A stretch of 35,944 bases of DNA, from positions 1 to 35,944 of the forward strand of contig NZ_CALMPD010000231.1 in assembly GCF_937871865.1 (NCBI RefSeq), given 5' to 3'. The position numbers were made by a program, and so were the translations under genes. Shown one piece after another: positions 18,248 to 27,428 of this stretch; within the stretch, counting starts at the first letter, position 1, and each line of letters opens with the position of its first letter. The notes under the pieces were generated by a model. It saw nothing but the letters and a program-made list of their open reading frames with translations. It was not told the origin of the DNA and made no database searches. The stretch comes from an uncultured Legionella sp. (lineage in GTDB: Bacteria; Pseudomonadota; Gammaproteobacteria; Legionellales; Legionellaceae).

Positions 18248-18522
18248 GAGCTCAAGTAAACATCATTGGTGTTGAGATGATGGAGCTTCGCGTAGAAACT
18301 GTACCATTTATTGATAAGTATTTAAATAATAATATATATCAAACCATGATTCCCTGATTTTTTGCGAAGGGATATAGAGACATAAACCAGAAGAAATAAA
18401 TTTATTCTCAGGCAGGAGCTGTTGATATTGCAACCTACGTCCCACATCTTGTGGGACGAGGTTCATGATGCCGCGAATACAGCAAAGCACGGTGGCACTC
18501 TAAACGGAACTATCAATAACCT
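18248..18522. other. gap between icmB and the secreted-protein gene
   Basis: This is 275 bases, AT-rich towards the secreted-protein gene, whose promoter must lie here. The main visible structure is the hairpin at 18432-18463. No intrinsic terminator with a T-run is seen after icmB, so read-through is possible. Confidence 0.4.
18432..18463. repeat. strong hairpin downstream of icmB
   Basis: CGTCCCACA at 18438-18446 pairs perfectly with TGTGGGACG at 18450-18458 over a 3-base loop. After a one-base bulge the stem continues as AACCT/AGGTT, about 14 bp in total. No T-run follows on either strand, so it is not a standard terminator. It may protect the icmJB mRNA end or be a dispersed palindrome at the island edge. 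Confidence 0.5.
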
Positions 18523-21500
18523 CTAATTAATTTTAGCGGGTAATGATTTGATATAGGGATCTTTGGCATAAGCTTCTAAAATATCGGAAACCAGCTGATC
18601 AATAGCTCCCTCTCGCTCATCATCTTCAATTAAGCCGATCTGTTCCTTCATAGTAGCAAGGCGCGCTTCCAGCTCTTTCGCAATAGAACCGTTTGGAAAC
18701 AAGGCTGCAAGCAAGCGCCTTGCTTCACTTGGCCCCAAATGCCGATATAAATGATTTCGAACAGTAGCATCTTCTGCGGTAGTACTAAAAGCCCATAATT
18801 CTACAGGACCTAACGTTAAGGTCAGCAACTGAACATTGACACCAGATTTGGTTGCAAACTGGGCGAGAAATGTCGCCCCACCTAATCGTGGACCATGAAC
18901 CCTGTTACGTAATGCTACTTTAGCAGTTTCAGAGAGCCCGAAAATTTCGGTGGTTTTCTCAATAGCCTGAGAAGGACCAGCATCCATAATATAAATTGCC
19001 GTAGCAAAATCAATCATTACAGGATCAAAGTCATCGACAGACTGCGACAGCAAGGCAATTTGTACTTTCCATTTACGCCCTTCCCGCATGTCGATAATCA
19101 CTTGCTCTCTTACGGCCGAAGATTTAGAGGTGCGGTGGAACTCATCATAAACAATACGCTTATGATCTTCTCGAATTTCCAAAACTCTCTGTTTATGGTA
19201 TTCCTTATACTGCTCTGGAATATTAGTAAGGCTTTCTTCAGTTAAATAATAATGTCTTGCCAGAACATAACGCGCAAGCATATACATGACAGCTGTTTGT
19301 CTGTCCGCTGCATCACCACCGCTTTTAGCCACTTCATCGAGGTCTAGCGAAACAACTCTGGCGTCACCAATATCAAAACTGCTCACTCGAGATAAAATAG
19401 GATATTCACGCACAGCTGAAGAGATCATGCGTGAAAACGCATTAATTAATGATTCACCAGTAGGCGCAGTAACTTTTTCATATAAGTCTTCAATTGAAGA
19501 TGAACGACAAATTGATGCAGCATCAGCCAACAAAGGCATCGCATAACGTTGGGCCAGCATGGCCTCATGTGTAAACCCTGCAGAATAAAGTGAATCCGTC
19601 ACTTCCCACCAGGTTGATTTAGAATCACGAACAAATCCAATTTCTTCAAGAATGCTGTCTATAAACTCTTCGACTCCTGGAGCATAAGGAGTGGGATTAA
19701 ACTCATCAGCCATGCTTTTAAAGAGCTCATCAACCACCATACCGGCTAAATCAGGCATACCGTCATAAGGTTTTAATGCTCCCAATGGAGTAGTTAATAA
19801 AGTCATAAAATTAACTAAAAATGAGCGTTCTAATGCCGTTGGATAGCGACATCCTAGTTGTGTATCAAATGGGTTTATCGAATACTCAGGAGTCATTCTC
19901 AATCGATGATAGGCGACTAAATGACGCTTGGATGCGGGTAAGGCTTCCTTCAATAATGAAATTAACCCACTACTTGATGGCCCGATGTCAATAATCGCTA
20001 TTCTGGGTAAACGTGTTAATCCACCAGATAAGCATAAAGCCAAATTCAGGGCGTTGGATAATACAGATTTACCCGAACCAGGGCGAGCATAAACCAGATC
20101 AATCCAAGTAGTTTGCTCTGTTGACCCCGGTTGAAATGGCCATGGCTTGCCATCGGGAGATCGGAACAGCAAGGCACCATGCTTCCATGGAGAGGCTGGT
20201 CGTGTTATAGGTAACATTGATATAACACTGGATAATGGAGCAACTGTAGGCACTGCCGTACTGTTCATTGTAGCCGCCAACATGGTAGATACAAAACCGG
20301 CAAAGGGATCACCACAAATTTCAGAAACATCGGTTGACCCCCAGCCCTGAATCGCTTTAACTAATTCAGAGCTTCTCCGCCTCAATAAAGGAAGATTTCC
20401 TTCGTATGCCCATGTTGTAGCAACAACCCTCAAGCGAACAATTGCTTCATCAGTATTAAGTTGTAAATATTTTAACAAGTTAACTGAATCACTTATTAAT
20501 CTGTTTTGTGCTGAACTAAAACTTAATATTGCCGACAACAAGCCTTTAAGTTTAATGGTACTTAATCCTTCACTTTCAATTAAAAAAGAAATTTTCCAGG
20601 GAACATGCGAAGGAAGAATACGAGAAAATAACGTAATAAATGGCCTGACGTCCTTAGGAAATAAATCAATATAGGTTGAAGCATAAATCTTGTCACCAAC
20701 ACGGACTGTCCGTAAATCAAGGACTTCTGCATCACGCGGAATAACCTGTTTTGCTAACGAAGGCCATAATAAGTCAGAAGGATCACCTTCAAAATTATTT
20801 ATTTCTCGTACCGGTAATTTATCTCCAGGCAAAGTGGCTCGCCAATTATCCGCAGTATAATCGGGATCGGCTGTCATACGGATTGCATGAACGGCCTCAT
20901 GAACATCGAGTAGTCGTGAAAAAATTCGTAAGGCATCAAAATCATTAAGGATAGAACGAACATAAGCATCATGTGTATCGCGCAACTCAGGAACTGCAGC
21001 AAAAATCGTTTGTGAATTTTTGAAAGGAGGAATTTTATTGTCTTTAATAAATTTGCTTTTAGCTTTAGCTGATATTTTTAATTGTTCATTAGTCAAATTA
21101 AAAGGACGTGTGATTAATACAAAATATACGCGTTCTTCTGCACAATATTGGGATAAATAATCGACACGCTCTTCAAATAAATCGCCTAGATTCAGTTCAA
21201 GCCGTTTCGCTGTTGCTTCTGCAGGATCATAAATATCCTCAATAACTTTTTTAATATTCTGCTTATCATGACTAAAGTAAACCTGGAGTGCATGTCCAGG
21301 CCTCCCCATTGCGGCCTGAAAAGCATTATTTAATCCAGCAACTAAATGTTCAAACTCTTCAGCCCCTGCTAAAGCAGTCACACCTTCAACTTCAATTACA
21401 GATAATAAAGAGCCGTCATGGTTTACCAGCACAGTAGAACTGTCTGCTGTTTCCAAATCTACATACGACTCTGTCGTTTGTTTAAGAGACGTGCTCAACC

Positions 21501-21552
21501 AGGCAAAGAAGGTATCTATACCTTCAAAAAACGACTCAGACCATTTTGCCAT
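18523..21552 (-). CDS. icmB: Dot/Icm ATPase IcmB/DotO
   Basis: DotO is the VirB4-like ATPase of the Dot/Icm system. It assembles at the cytoplasmic base of the complex with DotB and powers assembly or translocation. The ATG at 21552 (MAKWSESFFEG) gives 1009 residues, the known length; the GTG four codons earlier falls inside its ribosome site. The Walker A ARPGSGKS lies near residues 485-493. A Walker B-like RIVYDEFHR and a downstream LLSQSVDDF stretch mark the RecA-like domain. There is no signal peptide. It is the last gene of the icmJB unit and borders the accessory island. Confidence 0.97.
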   Translation of the reverse strand: MAKWSESFFEGIDTFFAWLSTSLKQTTESYVDLETADSSTVLVNHDGSLLSVIEVEGVTALAGAEEFEHLVAGLNNAFQAAMGRPGHALQVYFSHDKQNIKKVIEDIYDPAEATAKRLELNLGDLFEERVDYLSQYCAEERVYFVLITRPFNLTNEQLKISAKAKSKFIKDNKIPPFKNSQTIFAAVPELRDTHDAYVRSILNDFDALRIFSRLLDVHEAVHAIRMTADPDYTADNWRATLPGDKLPVREINNFEGDPSDLLWPSLAKQVIPRDAEVLDLRTVRVGDKIYASTYIDLFPKDVRPFITLFSRILPSHVPWKISFLIESEGLSTIKLKGLLSAILSFSSAQNRLISDSVNLLKYLQLNTDEAIVRLRVVATTWAYEGNLPLLRRRSSELVKAIQGWGSTDVSEICGDPFAGFVSTMLAATMNSTAVPTVAPLSSVISMLPITRPASPWKHGALLFRSPDGKPWPFQPGSTEQTTWIDLVYARPGSGKSVLSNALNLALCLSGGLTRLPRIAIIDIGPSSSGLISLLKEALPASKRHLVAYHRLRMTPEYSINPFDTQLGCRYPTALERSFLVNFMTLLTTPLGALKPYDGMPDLAGMVVDELFKSMADEFNPTPYAPGVEEFIDSILEEIGFVRDSKSTWWEVTDSLYSAGFTHEAMLAQRYAMPLLADAASICRSSSIEDLYEKVTAPTGESLINAFSRMISSAVREYPILSRVSSFDIGDARVVSLDLDEVAKSGGDAADRQTAVMYMLARYVLARHYYLTEESLTNIPEQYKEYHKQRVLEIREDHKRIVYDEFHRTSKSSAVREQVIIDMREGRKWKVQIALLSQSVDDFDPVMIDFATAIYIMDAGPSQAIEKTTEIFGLSETAKVALRNRVHGPRLGGATFLAQFATKSGVNVQLLTLTLGPVELWAFSTTAEDATVRNHLYRHLGPSEARRLLAALFPNGSIAKELEARLATMKEQIGLIEDDEREGAIDQLVSDILEAYAKDPYIKSLPAKIN

Positions 21553-21628
21553 CCCTTTCCCCACTTTTATTTAATTGACAGCTTTTGCGATACAAGCAAA
21601 CATCAGCCATGTGATCCAGACTTAATTA

Positions 21629-22255
21629 TTATTCAGCAATTTCAGCTAAGGCACTTGATGCCCATTTTTCGATTTGTTTTCGAAATTTAGCTCTTGAAGG
21701 AAGTAAGCATACATTTTTCAAAAGCTGACCGCCTATCTCTTTGTTTGTTACACCAGAATCAATCATCAGTTGCCCGAATATAGCCGGATCACTAGTACCC
21801 TCACCAAACTTCTCTTCTACAATTTGTGAACGAAATTTAAAACTTCGATATATATTTTGTGCACTTGATTTATAGCCTGTATCATTGGTAATGGCACAAA
21901 ATAAAACGTGGCATAAACTATTCAATTCAGACTGGCTTAACTCAGGAAGATAGATTAACGTACCACCACCATACCCCCCTACACCGACTGATTCGATGAA
22001 GAAGCATTGTGCGCAAAAACAGCATGATGTAACCAGATTTGATAGCCTATTATTCGTATAATCATTATCGAGGTTAACTATTTCTTGAAACAGTCGTGCT
22101 TGGAATCCGCAAAACTGACAGGTATAACGATCTCGTGTAAATACTTTTTGCTCATAAGCTCGGAATCGCTCATCAATTTTTCTGGCTGAATATAAGCGCC
22201 AGGAACCTGGTGTAGCAATTAATTTTAATTCGCAGCGTTCTTGATTACCCGCCAT
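21629..22255 (-). CDS. icmJ: Dot/Icm coupling complex protein IcmJ/DotN
   Basis: DotN is a cytoplasmic zinc-binding subunit of the type IV coupling complex that binds the C-terminal part of DotL. The 208-residue length equals the L. pneumophila protein. The HNH-like zinc knuckle is seen as YTCQFCG (C46, C49) and SCCFCAQC (C78, C79, C81, C84). The nuclease histidines are not apparent, in line with a structural role. GAGG precedes ATG 22255. It follows a 201-base gap after icmD and lies 76 bases before the icmB ATG. Confidence 0.95.
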   Translation of the reverse strand: MAGNQERCELKLIATPGSWRLYSARKIDERFRAYEQKVFTRDRYTCQFCGFQARLFQEIVNLDNDYTNNRLSNLVTSCCFCAQCFFIESVGVGGYGGGTLIYLPELSQSELNSLCHVLFCAITNDTGYKSSAQNIYRSFKFRSQIVEEKFGEGTSDPAIFGQLMIDSGVTNKEIGGQLLKNVCLLPSRAKFRKQIEKWASSALAEIAE

Positions 22256-22399
22256 ATCCTCGGCTCACATTAACTTGATTAACAACTCTAGTGCCTGTCT
22301 TTAAATCTATGGATAGTACACCATGATTATCGGAACCAAGACACCTGTATAGTAAATATAAGTCAAAAAATTACTTTATTGCGACTGATATAAACAACT

Positions 22400-22431
22400 A
22401 AATTGGGTAAAGTATGTGCTCTACCCAATTT
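22400..22431 (-). terminator. probable terminator after icmD
   Basis: AAATTGGGTA at 22400-22409 pairs perfectly with TACCCAATTT at 22422-22431 around a 12-base loop, 26 bases past the icmD stop. On the minus strand it is followed by AGTTGTTT, a weak U-rich tail. It would separate the icmN-D unit from icmJB. The rest of the 201-base gap must then hold the icmJ promoter, for which I see no convincing hexamers. Confidence 0.55.
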
Positions 22432-22456
22432 AATTTATTCTCAACAAGCCACTATA

Positions 22457-22846
22457 TTACTTAAATACTGTACCTTTAGGACCAGCAGTCTCACCGGCTT
22501 CACCAAACATAGTCTGACCAGTCATTCCTAAGATGGAGGGCAGAAATAATAAAGCAGCGGCAATAAAGACAAGTGCAATTGGTGTTCCAATTGGAATTTG
22601 AGTTGGGTTATCTTTATGCTGCTTAAACTTCATAATTGCCCCAATAGAAAAACCCAAACCAGCCAAATAAGAACCGGCCGTAATAAGTTTTGCCAAGTTA
22701 GTAAATGAATTTGCAATTGTCGAAGCCATATCCCCGATAGTGCCCGCAGCCGCAGCGTGCTGGCTTATTAAAGCAAGAAAACAAAAACAAGCCACGCTCG
22801 TTAACCAATATCTATAGCCCGATTTATTTATAATTTTACTGTTCAC
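22457..22846 (-). CDS. icmD: Dot/Icm inner-membrane protein IcmD/DotP
   Basis: DotP is a small inner-membrane component required for intracellular growth. The 129 residues include a signal-like N-terminal helix (VACFCFLALISQHAAAAG) and two further hydrophobic segments (LAKLITAGSYLAGLGFSIGAIM and PIALVFIAAALLFLPSILGM). It resembles its upstream neighbour IcmC in the TAGSYLAGLGF / TGGAYVIGCAF region, and the two are known paralogues. It lies 24 bases after icmC and ends the icmN-D unit. Confidence 0.93.
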   Translation of the reverse strand: MNSKIINKSGYRYWLTSVACFCFLALISQHAAAAGTIGDMASTIANSFTNLAKLITAGSYLAGLGFSIGAIMKFKQHKDNPTQIPIGTPIALVFIAAALLFLPSILGMTGQTMFGEAGETAGPKGTVFK

Positions 22847-22870
22847 TTTTCTCTCCTAATTTAAATTAGC

Positions 22871-23452
22871 CTAACCTGGACCATATAAAGTATTATTAAT
22901 CATATTAATAGTACCGACAATATTGATTGCCAAAATCCCCCCAAAAACATGAATCAAACCTTTACCCGTTCCACCTGGAGGTTGTCCTTGTGATGCAGAA
23001 CGAGCAATTAATACCCATCCCCTGACAAACGCAATCAGACCGACTACTTGAATTAACATAGCAAGTGGTCTGCCCACCACACTGCCGCTGCCAAAGAGAG
23101 TATCAAGTGCTTGATTACTGCTGTTCACAGGTGCATATTGCAGTGGATTCTGATATCCAAAAGTGGACATCATAAACGTTTTAAATCCGGTTGGAAAATA
23201 AATTAATATTGCCCCAACCATTAAATACATAATAGGTTCTTTTACACTGGCACTATTCGACATCATAGTCCTGGCTTCACCGTATATCTTCAAACTATAA
23301 ATGGCCTTAAATAAAAAAGCACATCCAATGACATATGCTCCACCTGTTATTAAACGTTCAACAGGAGCCAGTGATTCAGCAAGCCGGTTTAGAATTTCAG
23401 CCTGACTTGCTATCCAACATGAAACGGTACCACCAGTACAAGTCGTAGCCAT
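22871..23452 (-). CDS. icmC: Dot/Icm inner-membrane protein IcmC/DotE
   Basis: DotE is a polytopic inner-membrane component of the Dot/Icm system. The 193 residues carry about four hydrophobic segments, among them GGAYVIGCAFLFKAI, IMYLMVGAILIYFP, LAMLIQVVGLIAFVRGW and VFGGILAINIVGTI. It is paralogous to IcmD. It starts 7 bases after the icmG stop, so the genes are translated from one message. Confidence 0.94.
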   Translation of the reverse strand: MATTCTGGTVSCWIASQAEILNRLAESLAPVERLITGGAYVIGCAFLFKAIYSLKIYGEARTMMSNSASVKEPIMYLMVGAILIYFPTGFKTFMMSTFGYQNPLQYAPVNSSNQALDTLFGSGSVVGRPLAMLIQVVGLIAFVRGWVLIARSASQGQPPGGTGKGLIHVFGGILAINIVGTINMINNTLYGPG

Positions 23453-23459
23453 ATGTGCC

Positions 23460-24269
23460 TCAACTATCGTTTTGACTAAACCTAATTACTTGCCCGGAGC
23501 TAGTTAAAACACGACCCTGCATTGAGTCGATTAATTTAACAACTCCATATCCTGCAACTTTCGTCCCTTCTCTTACTGTAATTGTAGAACCATTTGAACC
23601 AATTAGCCATGCGCGACCAGGAATTACTGCTTGAATGTTATATATAACCCGTTGCGGAACATAACGGGCAACTGGTGTAATTTTTTTTGGCTGCTGGGTA
23701 CGGGTTATCAAAACGCTAATCACTTCTGATTGTTTCGCCATTTGGTTTGACAATGTTCCTATCACTTGATTGAGATTTGCTATTTGATTATTCAAATTAT
23801 TGATGTTGTTATTAATCACTGTAACCTGTTCGCTAAGAGCACTCAATTCTGAACGCAGATTCTGTTGCGACATTTCAATAGCAGATACTTTATTTGCTAT
23901 TTCCGGATCAGCTTGCGAAATGACTTGCTGCGTTTGTTGTATTGGCTGTACAGGTACTGGAGTAACTGTTGTTGGCACAGGTTGAGGAGTAACCTGAGTA
24001 ATGGGCGGCACATTTGCTTTTGATGGTACGGCTTCGGTACTTTCTGAAAAAAACATATATCCGATAAATTTATACATCACCATGGCAAAAATAACTAAAC
24101 CTACTGCAATTAATGCATTACGTTTAATATCTTTCTTTTCTGTCATTTGCTTTTGTCCAGAAGAAAAACTGTTATTTTGCCCCAAATTTGAATCACCCAT
24201 TGGATCACTATCCATAGAGTCTAACTCTGCAAATCGATACTCATCATTATCTTGATCATGTTCTGCCAT
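23460..24269 (-). CDS. icmG: Dot/Icm core protein IcmG/DotF
   Basis: DotF is a bitopic inner-membrane protein that associates with the DotG core complex and affects its assembly. At 269 residues the length is as in L. pneumophila. It has an acidic cytoplasmic N terminus (about 1-48), one membrane helix (ALIAVGLVIFAMVMYKFIGYMFF, about 51-73), a Pro/Gln-rich linker (about 80-120), a coiled coil with heptad SAIEMSQQNLRSELSALSEQ and repeated NN-L motifs (about 127-180), and a small globular C-terminal domain ending near VIRFSQNDS. It lies 17 bases after icmE. Confidence 0.95.
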   Translation of the reverse strand: MAEHDQDNDEYRFAELDSMDSDPMGDSNLGQNNSFSSGQKQMTEKKDIKRNALIAVGLVIFAMVMYKFIGYMFFSESTEAVPSKANVPPITQVTPQPVPTTVTPVPVQPIQQTQQVISQADPEIANKVSAIEMSQQNLRSELSALSEQVTVINNNINNLNNQIANLNQVIGTLSNQMAKQSEVISVLITRTQQPKKITPVARYVPQRVIYNIQAVIPGRAWLIGSNGSTITVREGTKVAGYGVVKLIDSMQGRVLTSSGQVIRFSQNDS

Positions 24270-24286
24270 TATTTTCTGCCATCAAG

Positions 24287-27200
24287 TTAAATAGTTGTTA
24301 TGTCTTGTGTAAATAAAATACCTAAGCCAGTTCCTGAAAACACTTCAACAGTGGTAGGTGTATTAAATAATTGTTGCGCCTGTTGTCCCCAGCTTTTACC
24401 TACTGTTGCCAGGCCAATGACCGCATTTTCCAAAGTGGATCGGCCAATACCATTTGAAACAGTAATGTTATTTCCACCACCTGTACCACCAATACTTACC
24501 GTGGTATTAGCTGACTGAAATGCATTTCCAAATCCTTCAATAAATGATGAGGCGAACAATGAGCCGTACCGCATCAAATAATGATGATCCGTTCTACTTG
24601 ATAACGCGGTCCTGGCTGTATTGGGGTCAATTGCAAAAGCAGAGATAGATGTGGTTTTTGCAGCACCAGGGACAGACATAGTATTGAACGTAATAATCAT
24701 TTTGTTGGCATTAGCAGGTAAATTAAAACTACCGATAAGTTTTGCACCTTTCAATTTACCCGATACAATAGTCGCCAGAATAGGGCCAGGCTCATCACTG
24801 TTTACAGAAGTATCCATTACTGCAAACACGATGTCCCCAGTTTTAATTATCGCTTTTTTAGGTATATCTTTTGCAGGCTGTTGTCCTTGAGCTGCATTCA
24901 TACTCGTTCCGGAAGGAGCAATAGCACTTGCAGCCGCATCAGCCTTCTCTTCAACGGTGCTTGCAACATAAGCCTGAGTACTAACGGCCTTCCAGCTCTG
25001 AACTGCTTGATTCGCAGCGCTAAGCATATCTGATGTTCTTTGTTGTATTTTTTGTTGGTATTTTTGTTCTGCCATTTGCTGATTTTGCTTGCTTAATATT
25101 GCCTGTAGCTGATCATTACTTGTTGCTGCGTTAGAAGGAGCCTGCTGATTTCCAGGGAAACCAGGTACTCCTGTCATAGTAGACAAATTTTGTGGTGCAT
25201 TAGGCTCTTGCAGGCCGGCAATACTAGATTCAGCTGCGGAAAATCCAGCTGCTTGCAATTGGGCAGAAGTAAAGCCCGCCTCTTTTAGCTCGGCAGCACT
25301 GTAACCCGCATTTTTAAGCTCAGCGGCACCATAGCCTGCATTTTTTAATTCAGATGCAGAAAATCCTGCGTCTTTCAAATCTTTAGCACTAAACCCTGCA
25401 TTCTTCAAATCTGATGCGGAAAACCCAGCATCCTTAAGATCTTTAGCAGTAAAGCCCGCAGCTTTAAGTTCTGCAGCCGAAAATCCAGCATCTTTTAAGT
25501 CTTTAGCACTGTACCCTGCAGCTTTAAGTTGGGCCGCAGAAAAACCAGCCTTTTTCAAGTCAGCGGCACTAAAACCAGCGTCCTTGAGATCCTTGGCGCT
25601 AAAACCAGCGGCTTTTAAGTCCTGTGCCGAAAAACCAGCATCACGCAGCTCCTTGGCACTAAAGCCTGCATTTTTCAAATCATTAGCACTAAAGCCCGCG
25701 GCTTTAAGTTCCGCGGCGGTGAATCCTGCATCCTTTAATTCTTTAGCAGAGTATCCGGCATCTTTTAATGCCTGCGCTGAGCAACCTAGTGTTTTCTTGA
25801 TTGTAAGTGCACTCACCCCTGCTGCTCTGGCTTTTTTTAATGATTCCACACTACAATCCGCAGTTCTTCCACTGGCGATAATTGCAGCAGGACTTAATCC
25901 AGCATCTTGTAATTGTTTTTGTGTAAATCCAGCCGCTAATAATTCTGTCGGAGTAAACCCTGCATCTATCAATGATTGGACATCAAAACCCGCATTTTTT
26001 AAAGCTTGTGCACTACATCCGTTTAACTCTTTAATACGTTTAGCGGATACACCAGCAGCAAGCAGTTTTTTCAATTTAGCAGGATCACAACCTGCAGCCT
26101 TAACATCTGCGTCAGATAATGGATTTGCAGCGCTAATCTCCTGAGGTGTAAATCCAGCATTTACCAATTCCTCATCCGTAAAACCAGCGGCCTTCAACGC
26201 CTGAGCGCTACAACCAGCATATTGCTTGATCAAAGCAGCACTTACACCAGCTGCTCGTTGTTTTTTTAAGACATCAACATCACATCCTGCATTTTTAATA
26301 TCATTCGGTGTGATTCCAGGCGGAAGTTCAGCACCTGCTGCTTTGATTTGAGCAGCGGAGAAACCGGCCTTCGCCAGTTCTTGCGGAGTAAATCCGGCAT
26401 TTAATAAATCGCGCGCAGTGAAGCCTGCTGCTTTGAGCTCATCAGCCGAAAAACCGGCCTTTTTTAAATCTGCAGCGCTAAATCCAGCATCTTTTAATTC
26501 TTTTGCCGTAAAACCTGCGGCTTTCATTTGCTCAGCAGAGCACCCAGTAATTTTTCTTATTGCTGATGCCGAGACACCCGCTTTTCGTAATTTGGTTAGT
26601 GCGGCAACACCACAGCCTTCTTTTCTGACATCATCAGCAGTCATTCCATCTGGCAAACCACTGGCTTTAGCAATTTCATCTTCAGAAAAGCCCGCTCCTT
26701 TTAATTCACCATCAGAAAAACCACCATCTTTCATTTCCTGAGCGGTAAAACCAGCATTACGTAATTCACAAGCATCAAACCCACAAAGCCTTAATCGTTC
26801 AGCACTATACCCTATATCTTTAAGTTGTCTGGCATTATATCCAGCAGCTCTCAATTCCTTACACTCACAAACCTGTTCCAGGTCACGAAGAACATAACCG
26901 CTATCTTTTAATTGCACGCAAGTACAGGCAGATTTTAAATCAGTTATTTGGGCTCCTTGATTGACAACCTTGGCAATAATCGCTTTGCTGCAGCTTCCAT
27001 TTTGTAAATCTTGTATCCAGAGACTTCTTTGGGACCCTTCATCATCCTCTCTGGCTAAAGCGCTAAAACCCACTCCGCCTTGTCCGTTTTGAGCACCAAT
27101 AACACCAACGCCTTGCCCGAGTGCTTGGGTACGAATAATTGTAGGAATAGCACTGCCCCCAGTGGTTTTCGCTTGCTCAGCCTGAGTGATATTCTGCTCT

Positions 27201-27424
27201 TCTTGTAATTTGGCATATTGCGCCGTAGGATCAAGCACGCCGGGAATAGATCTAATGCCTGGGGTCGTGGTTACTTCAGATGAAGACAGCGGTTGTGTCG
27301 AGTTTCTTAATTTTATATACCCTATTGCGATAGCTACTACTAACAGTACTAACGTAAAAATGATAATCACTCGAGTTCGAGTATTGGAAAACAGTGACTT
27401 GATATTTTCTTTTCTGCTTGCCAT
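24287..27424 (-). CDS. icmE: Dot/Icm core channel protein IcmE/DotG
   Basis: DotG spans the envelope as the VirB10-like scaffold of the Dot/Icm core. The ATG at 27424 (MASRKENIKSLFSNTRTR) gives 1045 residues, near the known 1048; the frame start at 27466 lies inside icmK. There is a membrane helix at about 19-37 and then a low-complexity stretch. Decapeptide repeats of the A-G-F-S-A-x-x-L-K-x type run from about 171 to 735, uninterrupted from 547 to 735. The C-terminal VirB10-like domain covers about 845-1045. Five segments within the repeats carry two cysteines exactly 24 residues apart. The gene begins 4 bases after the icmK stop. Confidence 0.97.
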   Translation of the reverse strand: MASRKENIKSLFSNTRTRVIIIFTLVLLVVAIAIGYIKLRNSTQPLSSSEVTTTPGIRSIPGVLDPTAQYAKLQEEQNITQAEQAKTTGGSAIPTIIRTQALGQGVGVIGAQNGQGGVGFSALAREDDEGSQRSLWIQDLQNGSCSKAIIAKVVNQGAQITDLKSACTCVQLKDSGYVLRDLEQVCECKELRAAGYNARQLKDIGYSAERLRLCGFDACELRNAGFTAQEMKDGGFSDGELKGAGFSEDEIAKASGLPDGMTADDVRKEGCGVAALTKLRKAGVSASAIRKITGCSAEQMKAAGFTAKELKDAGFSAADLKKAGFSADELKAAGFTARDLLNAGFTPQELAKAGFSAAQIKAAGAELPPGITPNDIKNAGCDVDVLKKQRAAGVSAALIKQYAGCSAQALKAAGFTDEELVNAGFTPQEISAANPLSDADVKAAGCDPAKLKKLLAAGVSAKRIKELNGCSAQALKNAGFDVQSLIDAGFTPTELLAAGFTQKQLQDAGLSPAAIIASGRTADCSVESLKKARAAGVSALTIKKTLGCSAQALKDAGYSAKELKDAGFTAAELKAAGFSANDLKNAGFSAKELRDAGFSAQDLKAAGFSAKDLKDAGFSAADLKKAGFSAAQLKAAGYSAKDLKDAGFSAAELKAAGFTAKDLKDAGFSASDLKNAGFSAKDLKDAGFSASELKNAGYGAAELKNAGYSAAELKEAGFTSAQLQAAGFSAAESSIAGLQEPNAPQNLSTMTGVPGFPGNQQAPSNAATSNDQLQAILSKQNQQMAEQKYQQKIQQRTSDMLSAANQAVQSWKAVSTQAYVASTVEEKADAAASAIAPSGTSMNAAQGQQPAKDIPKKAIIKTGDIVFAVMDTSVNSDEPGPILATIVSGKLKGAKLIGSFNLPANANKMIITFNTMSVPGAAKTTSISAFAIDPNTARTALSSRTDHHYLMRYGSLFASSFIEGFGNAFQSANTTVSIGGTGGGNNITVSNGIGRSTLENAVIGLATVGKSWGQQAQQLFNTPTTVEVFSGTGLGILFTQDITTI
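25220..25786 (-). repeat. uninterrupted run of 19 decapeptide-coding repeats in icmE
   Basis: Nineteen consecutive 30-bp units encode decapeptides such as GFSAKDLKDA and GFSAAELKAA (residues 547-735). Long runs of near-identical 30-mers make this stretch prone to recombination and assembly error. In DotG the repeats are thought to form an elongated periplasmic structure. Confidence 0.9.
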
Positions 27425-27428
27425 TTGC

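Noticed and set aside
18308..18490. 60-aa minus-strand frame between icmB and the secreted-protein gene
   Set aside because: It includes the palindromic hairpin and has no ribosome site or family resemblance.
25584..26741. Long plus-strand open frames opposite icmE
   Set aside because: They are the antisense of the 30-bp repeats: a repetitive gene with restricted codons keeps the opposite strand open. The Ala/Ser/Pro-rich translations lack start signals.
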